Assembly (NCBI GenBank): GCA_903970295.1
Contig: CAJCHQ010000355.1
Coordinates: 1-21,725 of the forward strand
Direction: 5' to 3'
Length of the DNA stretch: 21,725 bases
Origin: Bryobacterales bacterium
GTDB taxonomy: Bacteria; Cyanobacteriota; Vampirovibrionia; Obscuribacterales; Obscuribacteraceae
In this document: positions 9,273 through 15,330 of the stretch, piece by piece
How positions within the stretch are numbered: position 1 is the stretch's first letter
How the letters are laid out: the number at the start of each line of letters is the position of its first letter
Program-made: the position numbers and the translations under genes
The notes under the pieces: generated by a model
What the model saw: only the letters and a program-made list of their open reading frames with translations
Database searches by the model: none
What the model was told of the DNA's origin: nothing

Positions 9273-9755
9273 CTAAAGCTCTTCAAACATCTGCCGCATC
9301 ACTGCGACGAGTTTTGCTTGTTCGGCGACACACCGACGATGACTTTGCAAAGCAGTGATCAGAACAAACAGCAATGTCGACGCATTGATCACAACATAGC
9401 TGAACCACTGTTTCATTTCATGCGGTGGGAAAAAGACGAACCAGAGGACCTGGAAAATGATCGAGACCGAAGCAATGACGATCGCGAAAGTCTTCACCCT
9501 AGGACCTATATTAGTGTCCACCATTAGTTTGGTCTGACCTTCTGTCACTTTCTCAATTTCTGCAGCCAGGTCGACTTTGAAAATCGGCCATGGATATGAG
9601 AACAGACGGAATCGCGGTTGCATCAAGACAGCGTCTTCTTCGATTTCGATGTCGTAGTTCTTCCATTCAGTTGCATGTTTTTCGAGCACCGCTTTCAGGC
9701 GCTCGACCAGGCGAGCAGGATCATTTTCGGTGGTTAATTCGAAACGCTCATCCAT
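9273..9755 (-). CDS. Small membrane protein with two transmembrane helices, unknown function
   Basis: I do not recognise this family. The 160-residue protein has a soluble N-terminal half (residues 1-85), two hydrophobic helices at about 89-109 and 117-136, and a short charged tail. The N-terminal part alternates beta-like segments (FRLFSYPWPIFKVDLAAEIE, TKLMVDTNIG) and resembles a small PH-like or PqqD-like fold only in a general way. The ATG at 9755 has GAGGAG further upstream and a purine-rich leader. It follows the TPR membrane protein by 18 nt on the same strand, so the two probably form an operon and may act together at the membrane. Confidence 0.75.
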   Translation of the reverse strand: MDERFELTTENDPARLVERLKAVLEKHATEWKNYDIEIEEDAVLMQPRFRLFSYPWPIFKVDLAAEIEKVTEGQTKLMVDTNIGPRVKTFAIVIASVSIIFQVLWFVFFPPHEMKQWFSYVVINASTLLFVLITALQSHRRCVAEQAKLVAVMRQMFEEL

Positions 9756-9773
9756 TTTTCTTCACCACTCTCC

Positions 9774-10889
9774 TCATGGCTGCAACCCGATCTGCGTCTG
9801 CCCTGTAAGTTCTGGTGAGGCGGGCATGATCCAGCGACGCATATCGGCAACTTCATCGCCGCGACCAGAGACTTCCAACAATTTTTGGAATGAATCCTGC
9901 ACATGCAAACTATCAGGATTATCGGGTATTTCACGCCCAATACTATAAGCAGTTTGCAAGGTCAAATCGGCTTTATAAAAATCTCCCAACTTCTCGAACT
10001 GCTGTGCAGCATCCACAAGTATAGCCATTGAACCAATGCTGAAACGCATGCTGCCGCCCGCTTGCTCTTCTGCAATTTTTTCCCAGACATGCTGAGCCGC
10101 TGCCGTGTCGCCTTGCTTCAGTTGAATGACGATGGCTGTAAGGTATGCATTAGTGCGGGCAGTGAGCAAACTGTCTCTGATGATCGCCCATGAATGTTCA
10201 TTCGATTCGAGAATTTCGATGCTTTCGGCCAAATATTTTTTGGCGTCATCAATATTTCCGCGCGCCACTTCGATCAGAGACCGACTCAAGAGAGGAAAGG
10301 CACTGAAGGCCTTACCAGAATTCCCACTATTTTGGCAAATCTCGAGAGCGCGCAGACACAACTCTTCGGCTTCGTCAAAACGCTTCTGTTTGTAGACAAT
10401 GTAAGACAGGTTATTGACCAGCAAAGCGCCAATAAAATTTCTCTGCCATCGTCTGCTTTTTTCGATCACGGCAACGCCGCGTCTCAAAGTCGCTTCAGCA
10501 TCCTGATACCTGCCCATGGCCGAAAGCGTGAGGGCAAAGTTTCCAGTCACAGTTGCCCAGGTAATATTCTTGCGCAGAGGCAAAATATTCCAATAGTTCA
10601 GAACGCGCCAGTGCATGGAGTGCAGTGACGGCACCCGATCTGGTCTGAATCCCTGGTTGAAAGCGAGCCCCATCGGAATGGCTAACAACGACCCTCCGAA
10701 GTACCAGACGGCCGTGAGAATTGCAAATAAGTCGATCAGGACAAGGACCATTTCGCCGGCGAGAGCAGCTTTCACGGCCAGAACTACCAGATAGCCGAGC
10801 ATGCCAATCAAGTAGGTCCACGCGGCATAGGGAACCAGTTTCGCTATTTGATTCTGCTTTATCGGCGCTTTTGAAATTTCTCGCTTCAT
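9774..10889 (-). CDS. TPR protein with N-terminal membrane helices
   Basis: This is a membrane-tethered TPR protein. Two hydrophobic segments at about residues 20-42 and 50-74 are followed by a cytoplasmic or periplasmic domain of four to six TPR-like helical hairpins (for example NFALTLSAMGRYQDAEATL, NLSYIVYKQKRFDEAEELCL, QQFEKLGDFYKADLTLQTAY). No catalytic motif is visible. I chose the ATG at 10889 because AGAGGAG lies 11 nt upstream; the GTG at 10901 would sit directly on that site and is less likely. The protein is then 371 residues. It shares a transcript with the small two-helix membrane protein 18 nt downstream. The gene to its right (11004) is divergent, leaving a shared promoter region of about 110 nt. 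Confidence 0.82.
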   Translation of the reverse strand: MKREISKAPIKQNQIAKLVPYAAWTYLIGMLGYLVVLAVKAALAGEMVLVLIDLFAILTAVWYFGGSLLAIPMGLAFNQGFRPDRVPSLHSMHWRVLNYWNILPLRKNITWATVTGNFALTLSAMGRYQDAEATLRRGVAVIEKSRRWQRNFIGALLVNNLSYIVYKQKRFDEAEELCLRALEICQNSGNSGKAFSAFPLLSRSLIEVARGNIDDAKKYLAESIEILESNEHSWAIIRDSLLTARTNAYLTAIVIQLKQGDTAAAQHVWEKIAEEQAGGSMRFSIGSMAILVDAAQQFEKLGDFYKADLTLQTAYSIGREIPDNPDSLHVQDSFQKLLEVSGRGDEVADMRRWIMPASPELTGQTQIGLQP

Positions 10890-11003
10890 ACCGTGTTCCA
10901 CTCCTCTGCTATTAGTCCACAGATTACAGAGGAGTTAACAGTGGAAAAACCCGGATGAAAAGAGGCAAATTCAGTCCCAAACAGCCGATAATCAAAGATA
11001 CAG

Positions 11004-12401
11004 ATGAAATCCTACTTTAGAGGCGCCGTGCGAAGTATCCTGATTTCGATTTCTCTCTTGATAACGCAAACATCAGTATTTGCGCAGGAGGCATCGACAG
11101 AAGAACTCGCCCGAGAAATTTTGCGGCACGAATTGGAGATCGAAAAGGTCAATGCAAAACTGCACAAAGAAGGCGTTGATCCAAGCTTCAATCGAGACCG
11201 ACGACAGTTTCTCACCGATTTCGGCAATGGCGCTCCCACTGAAGGTGGACTGATCGCCGCCGCCGCGATATTTTCCGCTCACACCAAAGACGTGACTCAG
11301 TTCACACTTATGCAAAAGCATGGAGTCGAGGTCTTCGCACCAGAAACGGTGCACAACAAAGTGCCACCGTCACAGATTGCAGCCACCCTCTACCCGCAAA
11401 TCATTGGTCAAGGTGTAGGTATATTCGGGGGCAGCAGCGAGTTAGCAGTAGACGGACTACGACATGTCAAATTGCGCAAACGAGGTCTCGATCAGCATAC
11501 ACTGAACAAACGCATCCTCGAGCTGAACAACAGGATAGACGCACTGATCTGCGCATACGGCAATGCCATACAAACGCTTGCCCCGCCAGATGCGGCGGTT
11601 AAGCAAGCAGAGCTGAGACTGCTTAAAGACATCCGCAACATGGCTCTCTCCGAGTATATAGACCTGCAAGTGAAAACGACTGGATTAGGCACTTACCAAA
11701 TCGTTCTGGATACGATTGGCGTATGCCGCAACACAGTTGGATTGATTGGTAACTCAATCAATGCCGCGGCGGTTTTGCGTAACAACAAATTATTGGATGG
11801 AAATGGCACCATTCTCAATATGATCGCCGCATCTCAAATCATCACTCGTCCATTTTTCAGCAATGCGTGTGCAGCCGTCACGGCTCACCTAGTCAGAACC
11901 AGATTGCAAAAGCTCTTTCCGGCTGTCGCAACTGTCGACCTGCAGACTTACCGTAATCATGAATTAGTCTACACTTCATTACTGGTCAAACAAAAGGAGC
12001 AAACGTCGACAATCGCTATCTACGAACACCAATCAAGCAAATTCGACGCCCAGGTCGAACTGGAAAATTGTGAACGGGAGCGGGCGAAAGCGGTACTGTT
12101 TAGAACATATATCCGCGAACCAATATACGGTCAAGCAAAATTATCGCAATCAGTACTTGGCGAAATCATTAATTTCCGCCGTTCAGACAATGCAACTTCG
12201 GACAACAAATTCTCTGCGACAGGCAATATTATCTATACCGCCGGTCAAGGCTACAATCTCTGTGAATTGGTGCGTGAACGGGTTAGCGACGAGATACGGC
12301 ACCGTCGAGACCAAAGCGCGGGGCTTTTACCCAGCCAGAAAATCGATCAGCAGTGCACCGTTCTCGATACTATGATTGCCAAATTAGAAACGAGCAAATA
12401 A
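11004..12401 (+). CDS. Exported protein of unknown function
   Basis: No family is recognised. The 465-residue protein begins with a clear Sec signal peptide (positive start, hydrophobic core about 11-21, cleavage after SVFA at residue 27). An acidic/basic helical stretch with coiled-coil character follows (about 29-58), then a Gly/Ala-rich segment around residues 75-90. The middle is mostly helical with several hydrophobic patches (about 225-300) that are weak for true membrane helices. Six cysteines are scattered through the mature part. The ATG at 11004 has only a weak ribosome binding site. It is divergent from the TPR membrane gene and convergent, 3 nt apart, with the DUF6582-like gene. 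A cell-surface or periplasmic role is inferred from the signal peptide only. Confidence 0.75.
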   Translation: MKSYFRGAVRSILISISLLITQTSVFAQEASTEELAREILRHELEIEKVNAKLHKEGVDPSFNRDRRQFLTDFGNGAPTEGGLIAAAAIFSAHTKDVTQFTLMQKHGVEVFAPETVHNKVPPSQIAATLYPQIIGQGVGIFGGSSELAVDGLRHVKLRKRGLDQHTLNKRILELNNRIDALICAYGNAIQTLAPPDAAVKQAELRLLKDIRNMALSEYIDLQVKTTGLGTYQIVLDTIGVCRNTVGLIGNSINAAAVLRNNKLLDGNGTILNMIAASQIITRPFFSNACAAVTAHLVRTRLQKLFPAVATVDLQTYRNHELVYTSLLVKQKEQTSTIAIYEHQSSKFDAQVELENCERERAKAVLFRTYIREPIYGQAKLSQSVLGEIINFRRSDNATSDNKFSATGNIIYTAGQGYNLCELVRERVSDEIRHRRDQSAGLLPSQKIDQQCTVLDTMIAKLETSK

Positions 12402-12404
12402 CAA

Positions 12405-12719
12405 TCAGCCCTTCGACTGATGCGAGTTATTCTTTGTATGTGGCTTGCTACCCAATTCGTGCCAACTTTTCTCACTGATTTCGACATCGTAATGATGACA
12501 AGCTTTTTTGATGTTAGCGAAAGCCAGATCGCGATCGGCGTCAGTCACACCGGTAACCTGATCGAAGCGAGCAATGGCATTTCTTACATGTGCAGCGTCT
12601 GTGAGCGGCTCCTTACGGTGGTGCGGAAAGGCAAAAACGCTATCCGGCAAATCCTTATGGTCAGCGGTTGTGAGCTTTCCCTGCTTCTCATGCGGGTGCC
12701 ATGTTGCAGTCGTTGTCAT
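12405..12719 (-). CDS. DUF6582-like small protein
   Basis: This is a 104-residue, His- and Lys-rich soluble protein. The core KLTTADHKDLPDSVFAFP followed by AAHVRNAIARFDQV matches the pattern of a small family (DUF6582) whose members read KLTT-x-x-R-x-x-LP-x-x-x-FA-x-P and DASHARNALAR; such proteins occur in bacteria and phages and have no established function. The C-terminal CHHYDVEISEKSWHELGS is less conserved. AGGAG sits 7 nt upstream of the ATG at 12719, so that codon is preferred over the ATG two codons earlier and over longer upstream starts that would give up to 138 residues. It converges on the exported protein with only 3 nt between stops. Confidence 0.7.
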   Translation of the reverse strand: MTTTATWHPHEKQGKLTTADHKDLPDSVFAFPHHRKEPLTDAAHVRNAIARFDQVTGVTDADRDLAFANIKKACHHYDVEISEKSWHELGSKPHTKNNSHQSKG

Positions 12720-12882
12720 TGGCATACTCCTGTTTGATGAAAATCGATCAGCCGAGAGGACGCGCATAGCCGCCAAACGTGCCTCACAATTGGGCATTTT
12801 CCCGGCTCGTGCACCGAGCAAAATTCCTTAAACTCAGCAATTTCGCCGCAGTACATTTCAGCAAGCCGCTTGCCAAAAGTGC

Positions 12883-12888
12883 TAATAT
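12883..12888 (+). promoter_or_regulatory. Possible extended -10 promoter for the dienelactone hydrolase
   Basis: TAATAT is preceded by TGC, matching the extended -10 pattern TGn-TATAAT, about 30 nt upstream of the chosen ATG. No convincing -35 box is present. Confidence 0.3.
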
Positions 12889-12917
12889 CCACTGCTCTAG
12901 CGTGTGGAGTTTTACAA

Positions 12918-13610
12918 ATGGCTGGCACCAAATTGAATATCAAGACCGAAACCGGCCTTGGCTACTCGGGTTACTTGGCCCTACCGGCAAAAGCCAAGGG
13001 ACCAGGAATGCTGGTCGTGCAAGAAATTTTCGGTGTCAATTCTCACATAAGAGAAGTTTGCGATCTGTACGCGGCAGCAGGCTTTGTCGCCCTCGCACCG
13101 GATGTGTTCTGGCGTGCTCAGCCCAATGTCGAGTTGACCTATTCTCCGGAAGATGCACAAACGGGTATCGCCCTCATGCAAAAATGCGATCAGAAACAGA
13201 TATTGCAAGACTTCGGCGCCGCGCTCAAAGCGCTACGTGCGGTGCCTGAGTGCACCGACAAGGTGGGAGTAGTCGGCTATTGTTTTGGTGGCACAGCTGC
13301 CTACCATCTAGCTTGCCACGATATGGTCGATTGCGCAGTAGGTTACTACGGTGGTGGCATCGACAAAGCACTTGATCAAGCGAAAAACTTAAGTCGTCCG
13401 CTCATGTTGCACTTCGGTGAAAAAGACAATCACATCTCGATGGAGAGCGTCGACAAAGTTCGGCAAGCGCTTACAGCCAAAGGAGTCGAGGTTTTTGTCT
13501 ATCCAGCGGATCATGGCTTCAATTGCGATCAAAGACCATCGTACGATCGTCAATCAGCGATGATTGCTTACGGTCGCAGTATGGTTTTCTTCAACAAGAC
13601 TCTTTTTTAA
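12918..13610 (+). CDS. Dienelactone hydrolase family protein
   Basis: This is a cytoplasmic alpha/beta hydrolase of the carboxymethylenebutenolidase type, which opens cyclic enol-lactones in aromatic-compound breakdown; many paralogues act on other esters or lactones. The signature elements are present: VVQEIFGVN with Glu36, the nucleophile elbow GYCFGG with Cys122, Asp170 in FGEKDNH and His199 in PADHGF, which together form the Cys-Asp-His triad. At 230 residues it is the normal length. The ATG at 12918 is preferred because GTGGAG precedes it by 8 nt; an upstream in-frame ATG at 12870 would add 16 residues without a ribosome binding site. No other aromatic-degradation genes are nearby, so the physiological substrate is unknown. 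Its stop overlaps the stop of the convergent lipoprotein gene by two bases. Confidence 0.92.
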   Translation: MAGTKLNIKTETGLGYSGYLALPAKAKGPGMLVVQEIFGVNSHIREVCDLYAAAGFVALAPDVFWRAQPNVELTYSPEDAQTGIALMQKCDQKQILQDFGAALKALRAVPECTDKVGVVGYCFGGTAAYHLACHDMVDCAVGYYGGGIDKALDQAKNLSRPLMLHFGEKDNHISMESVDKVRQALTAKGVEVFVYPADHGFNCDQRPSYDRQSAMIAYGRSMVFFNKTLF

Positions 13611-14104
13611 GGAGCCTTTTTGCTGGCAGCAGAAGATTGATCGGGATATTTCATGTCATCGGCTGGGGCAGAAACTTCCAATTCCGGAGCTGGCCTTGTC
13701 TGCTCGCCCTGCCATGTGCCTTTCTCGGTCGTTCCCTGCCATGATCCTGAAGCTTTGAGCGAATCGCCTGGAACCAGATCGCCAGTCCAAGTCACTGGTT
13801 CACTATGCTTATTGTCGCCTTGCACGTAATACTTATTGAACGAAATTTTGCTCGGCGGATTGTAAAGCCCAACAATGTAGTAAGGGGAAACGTCTTTCCC
13901 TTCACCGCGAAAATGCCCTTCGTCTAATTGCTGAATCTTACATTCTCCGGTAACCGGCTTGCCGCCCTCGTTAGTAGATATCGTCCAATCACCGGTAAGC
14001 AACGGTCCTGTTTTCAGCGACGAGTCATTGCCGCACCCGCTCAAAGAAAAAGCCATTAGTGCGGTTCCTAACAAAGTCAATTGGGTCCTTACTGAAATCG
14101 TCAT
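13607..14104 (-). CDS. Small lipoprotein of unknown function
   Basis: The 165-residue protein has a lipoprotein signal peptide with the lipobox LSGC (Cys24). The mature part is rich in Gly, Trp and Thr and looks like a compact beta-sheet domain (GDWTISTNEGGKPVTGECKI, GHFRGEG, SWQGTTEKGTWQGE). The pattern recalls small lipocalin- or avidin-like barrels, but I cannot name a family. The tail is Pro/Ser/Lys-rich. I prefer the ATG at 14104, which gives a standard signal peptide; a start at 14164 would put 20 polar residues in front. The ribosome binding site is weak (AGAGAG). The gene is convergent with, and overlaps by the stop codon, the dienelactone hydrolase. Confidence 0.75.
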   Translation of the reverse strand: MTISVRTQLTLLGTALMAFSLSGCGNDSSLKTGPLLTGDWTISTNEGGKPVTGECKIQQLDEGHFRGEGKDVSPYYIVGLYNPPSKISFNKYYVQGDNKHSEPVTWTGDLVPGDSLKASGSWQGTTEKGTWQGEQTRPAPELEVSAPADDMKYPDQSSAASKKAP

Positions 14105-14164
14105 CACGACACTCTCTTTTTTCGATGAATTGCGCTGGCAAACGGATGGGTAGTTCACAGACAC

Positions 14165-14516
14165 CGATATCTTAATCTACTGCCGACGACAAAGAAAGTA
14201 AAAGAAGCTCACAATTAGCTCTTTGACCCACTACTCATCAAAAAAACTACAGACGTGCCTGACAAAATATCTTTCGTATGCTTCCCAGAAATAAGATGCA
14301 AAAAATATTCACTGTGGTATATTGAAAACTGATACGTAGTTTTTTTGGCAGGAAGTTTTTCATCGTGACCCGAATTTATAGCTTTAGCAATAACGATTGG
14401 CATCAACTCAATCTGAGTCAGTGCCCAGTTCTTGCTCGTCTAGCTATCAATCGAGGTCATCATGTCCGCCTTAGTTTTAATCAACATCCTTATCCGCGCA
14501 GCTGATCTTTCTTTAG
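14165..14516. other. AT-richer spacer upstream of the tRNA array, no supported gene
   Basis: This stretch separates the divergent lipoprotein gene from the tRNA array and should hold both promoters. It is visibly richer in A and T than its flanks around 14230-14360. A 63-codon frame on minus (14406-14215, TTG start, no ribosome binding site) is not convincing. I see no clear -35/-10 pair. Confidence 0.5.
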
Positions 14517-14591
14517 CCGAGATTAGTTCAGAGGAAGAACGCCTGTGTCGGGAACAGGAGGTCTCACGTTCGATTCGTGGATCTCGGACCA
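14517..14591 (+). tRNA. tRNA-Pro (CGG), first gene of a ten-tRNA array
   Basis: The acceptor stem is CCGAGAT with ATCTCGG. The D-stem is GTTC/GAAC with a GG-containing loop. The anticodon stem is CCTGT/ACAGG with loop GTCGGGA (anticodon CGG), and the T-stem is TCACG/CGTGG with loop TTCGATT. The discriminator is A and CCA is encoded. G32 is slightly unusual. The next tRNA begins 5 nt later. Confidence 0.92.
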
Positions 14592-14596
14592 TCTTT

Positions 14597-14672
14597 TGCA
14601 TCGTAGCTCAGTTGGTAGAGCAGGCGGCCGTTAACCGCCGTGTCGCTGGTTCGATCCCAGCCGATGCAGCCA
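14597..14672 (+). tRNA. tRNA-Asn (GTT) with C33
   Basis: The acceptor stem is TGCATCG with CGATGCA, the D-loop is canonical with GG, and the T-loop is TTCGATC. The anticodon stem is GGCGG/CCGCC with loop CCGTTAA, which reads anticodon GTT. Position 33 is C instead of the near-universal U. The discriminator is G and CCA is encoded. Confidence 0.92.
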
Positions 14673-14675
14673 TCT

Positions 14676-14747
14676 TGCCAGATCGCCAAGCGGTAAGGCA
14701 ATCGGCTTTGAACCGATTAAGCGCAGGTTCGAATCCTGCTCTGGCAG
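14676..14747 (+). tRNA. tRNA-Gln (TTG)
   Basis: The acceptor stem is TGCCAGA with TCTGGCA. The anticodon stem is ATCGG/CCGAT with loop CTTTGAA (anticodon TTG), and the T-stem is GCAGG/CCTGC with loop TTCGAAT. The discriminator is G; CCA is not encoded (AAC follows). It is a likely MnmA substrate by anticodon. Confidence 0.94.
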
Positions 14748-14751
14748 AACT

Positions 14752-14827
14752 GTGTGTGTCGTCCAGCAGTCTAGGACACCGGATTGTGAATTCGGTAACG
14801 CGAGTGCGAATCTCGTCACACACCCCA
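14752..14827 (+). tRNA. tRNA-His (GTG) with altered elbow and no encoded G at -1
   Basis: The acceptor stem is GTGTGTG with CACACAC. The D-stem is GTCC/GGAC with loop AGCAGTCTA, which lacks the GG pair. The anticodon stem is CCGGA/TTCGG with loop TTGTGAA (anticodon GTG). The T-stem is GCGAG/CTCGT with loop TGCGAAT, so position 55 is G. The discriminator is C and CCA is encoded. The base at -1 is T, not the G expected for bacterial tRNA-His. Confidence 0.88.
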
Positions 14828-14828
14828 A

Positions 14829-14902
14829 GCGTCGATGAGGTAACGGCAACCGCCCAATCTCCAAAATTGGTCATGTTGGTTCAAATCCAGCTCGACGCGC
14901 CA
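14829..14902 (+). tRNA. tRNA-Trp (CCA)
   Basis: The acceptor stem is GCGTCGA with TCGACGC. The D-loop has GG, although the first D-stem pair is A-G. The anticodon stem is CCAAT/ATTGG with loop CTCCAAA (anticodon CCA), and the T-stem is GTTGG/CCAGC with loop TTCAAAT. The discriminator is G and CCA is encoded. One base separates it from each neighbour. Confidence 0.92.
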
Positions 14903-14903
14903 G

Positions 14904-14977
14904 GGTCCTGTAGTGTAGCGGCCAAACACGCGCCCCTGTCACGGGTGAAATCGCGAGTTCAAATCTCGTCAGGACCG
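14904..14977 (+). tRNA. tRNA-Asp (GTC)
   Basis: The acceptor stem is GGTCCTG with CAGGACC, and the D-stem is GTGT/ACAC with a GG-containing loop. The anticodon stem is CGCCC/GGGTG with loop CTGTCAC (anticodon GTC), and the T-loop is TTCAAAT. The discriminator is G, as expected for Asp; CCA is not encoded. Confidence 0.94.
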
Positions 14978-14981
14978 AATT

Positions 14982-15058
14982 GCCCAATTAGTCCAACCGG
15001 CAGAGACGGCAGTCTTAGAAGCTGCGCGTTGGGGGTTCGAATCCCTCATTGGGCACCA
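14982..15058 (+). tRNA. tRNA-Leu-like (TAG) with a short variable loop
   Basis: The acceptor stem is GCCCAAT with ATTGGGC, followed by discriminator A and encoded CCA. The D-arm is GTC/GAC with an 11-nt loop containing GG, as in Leu tRNAs. The anticodon stem is GCAGT/GCTGC with loop CTTAGAA (anticodon TAG). The variable region is only GCGTT (5 nt), whereas bacterial Leu tRNAs carry a long variable arm. A37 is also unusual for CUN-reading tRNAs. Confidence 0.8.
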
Positions 15059-15059
15059 A

Positions 15060-15135
15060 GCCAACATGGCAGTGAAAGTTCATGCACCCGTTTGAAGAGC
15101 GGGACATCTCGGAGCGTTACCGAGTGTTGGCACCA
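15060..15135 (+). tRNA. tRNA-Phe (GAA) with rewired D- and T-loops
   Basis: The acceptor stem is GCCAACA with TGTTGGC, then discriminator A and encoded CCA. The anticodon stem is CCCGT/GCGGG with loop TTGAAGA (anticodon GAA, G37). The D-loop GTGAAAGTTCA lacks GG. The T-stem CTCGG/CCGAG closes loop AGCGTTA, in which 54, 55 and 58 all differ from consensus. All stems pair, which argues against simple decay. Confidence 0.85.
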
Positions 15136-15136
15136 T

Positions 15137-15220
15137 GCGAGCGTGGGTGAGTTGGTGATACCAGCTGCCTGTAAAGCAGCCGCCTCTAAGGCATCGCAAG
15201 TTCGAATCTTGCCGCTCGCA
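15137..15220 (+). tRNA. tRNA-Tyr (GTA), long variable arm
   Basis: The acceptor stem is GCGAGCG with CGCTCGC. The anticodon stem is GCTGC/GCAGC with loop CTGTAAA (anticodon GTA). The variable arm is paired (GCC with GGC), as expected for bacterial Tyr. The T-stem is GCAAG/CTTGC with loop TTCGAAT. The discriminator is A; CCA is not encoded. Confidence 0.95.
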
Positions 15221-15224
15221 AAAT

Positions 15225-15299
15225 CGGCATGTAGGCAAGTAGTTAAGCCAGCGGATTGCAAACCCGCGCACGAAGGTGCGATTCCTTCCATGCCGTCCA
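15225..15299 (+). tRNA. tRNA-Cys (GCA) with altered elbow, last gene of the array
   Basis: The acceptor stem is CGGCATG with CATGCCG, then discriminator T (the Cys identity base) and encoded CCA. The D-stem is GGC/GCC with loop AAGTAGTTAA lacking GG. The anticodon stem is GCGGA/CCCGC with loop TTGCAAA (anticodon GCA); the closing pair 31-39 is an A-C mismatch. The T-stem is GAAGG/CCTTC with loop TGCGATT, again G55. Confidence 0.9.
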
Positions 15300-15330
15300 T
15301 TTACACCGACACCGCATTTGGTGCAGGAAA

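Noticed and set aside
14215..14406. A 63-codon minus-strand frame between the lipoprotein gene and the tRNA array
   Set aside because: It has a TTG start without a ribosome binding site, no recognisable domain or signal, and lies in an AT-rich spacer.
14982..15058. Reading the TAG-anticodon tRNA as an amber suppressor
   Set aside because: An amber suppressor needs anticodon CTA; TAG reads the Leu codon CUA.
15300..15330. A terminator after the tRNA array
   Set aside because: Only a short CACC/GGTG hairpin is visible without a following T-run.
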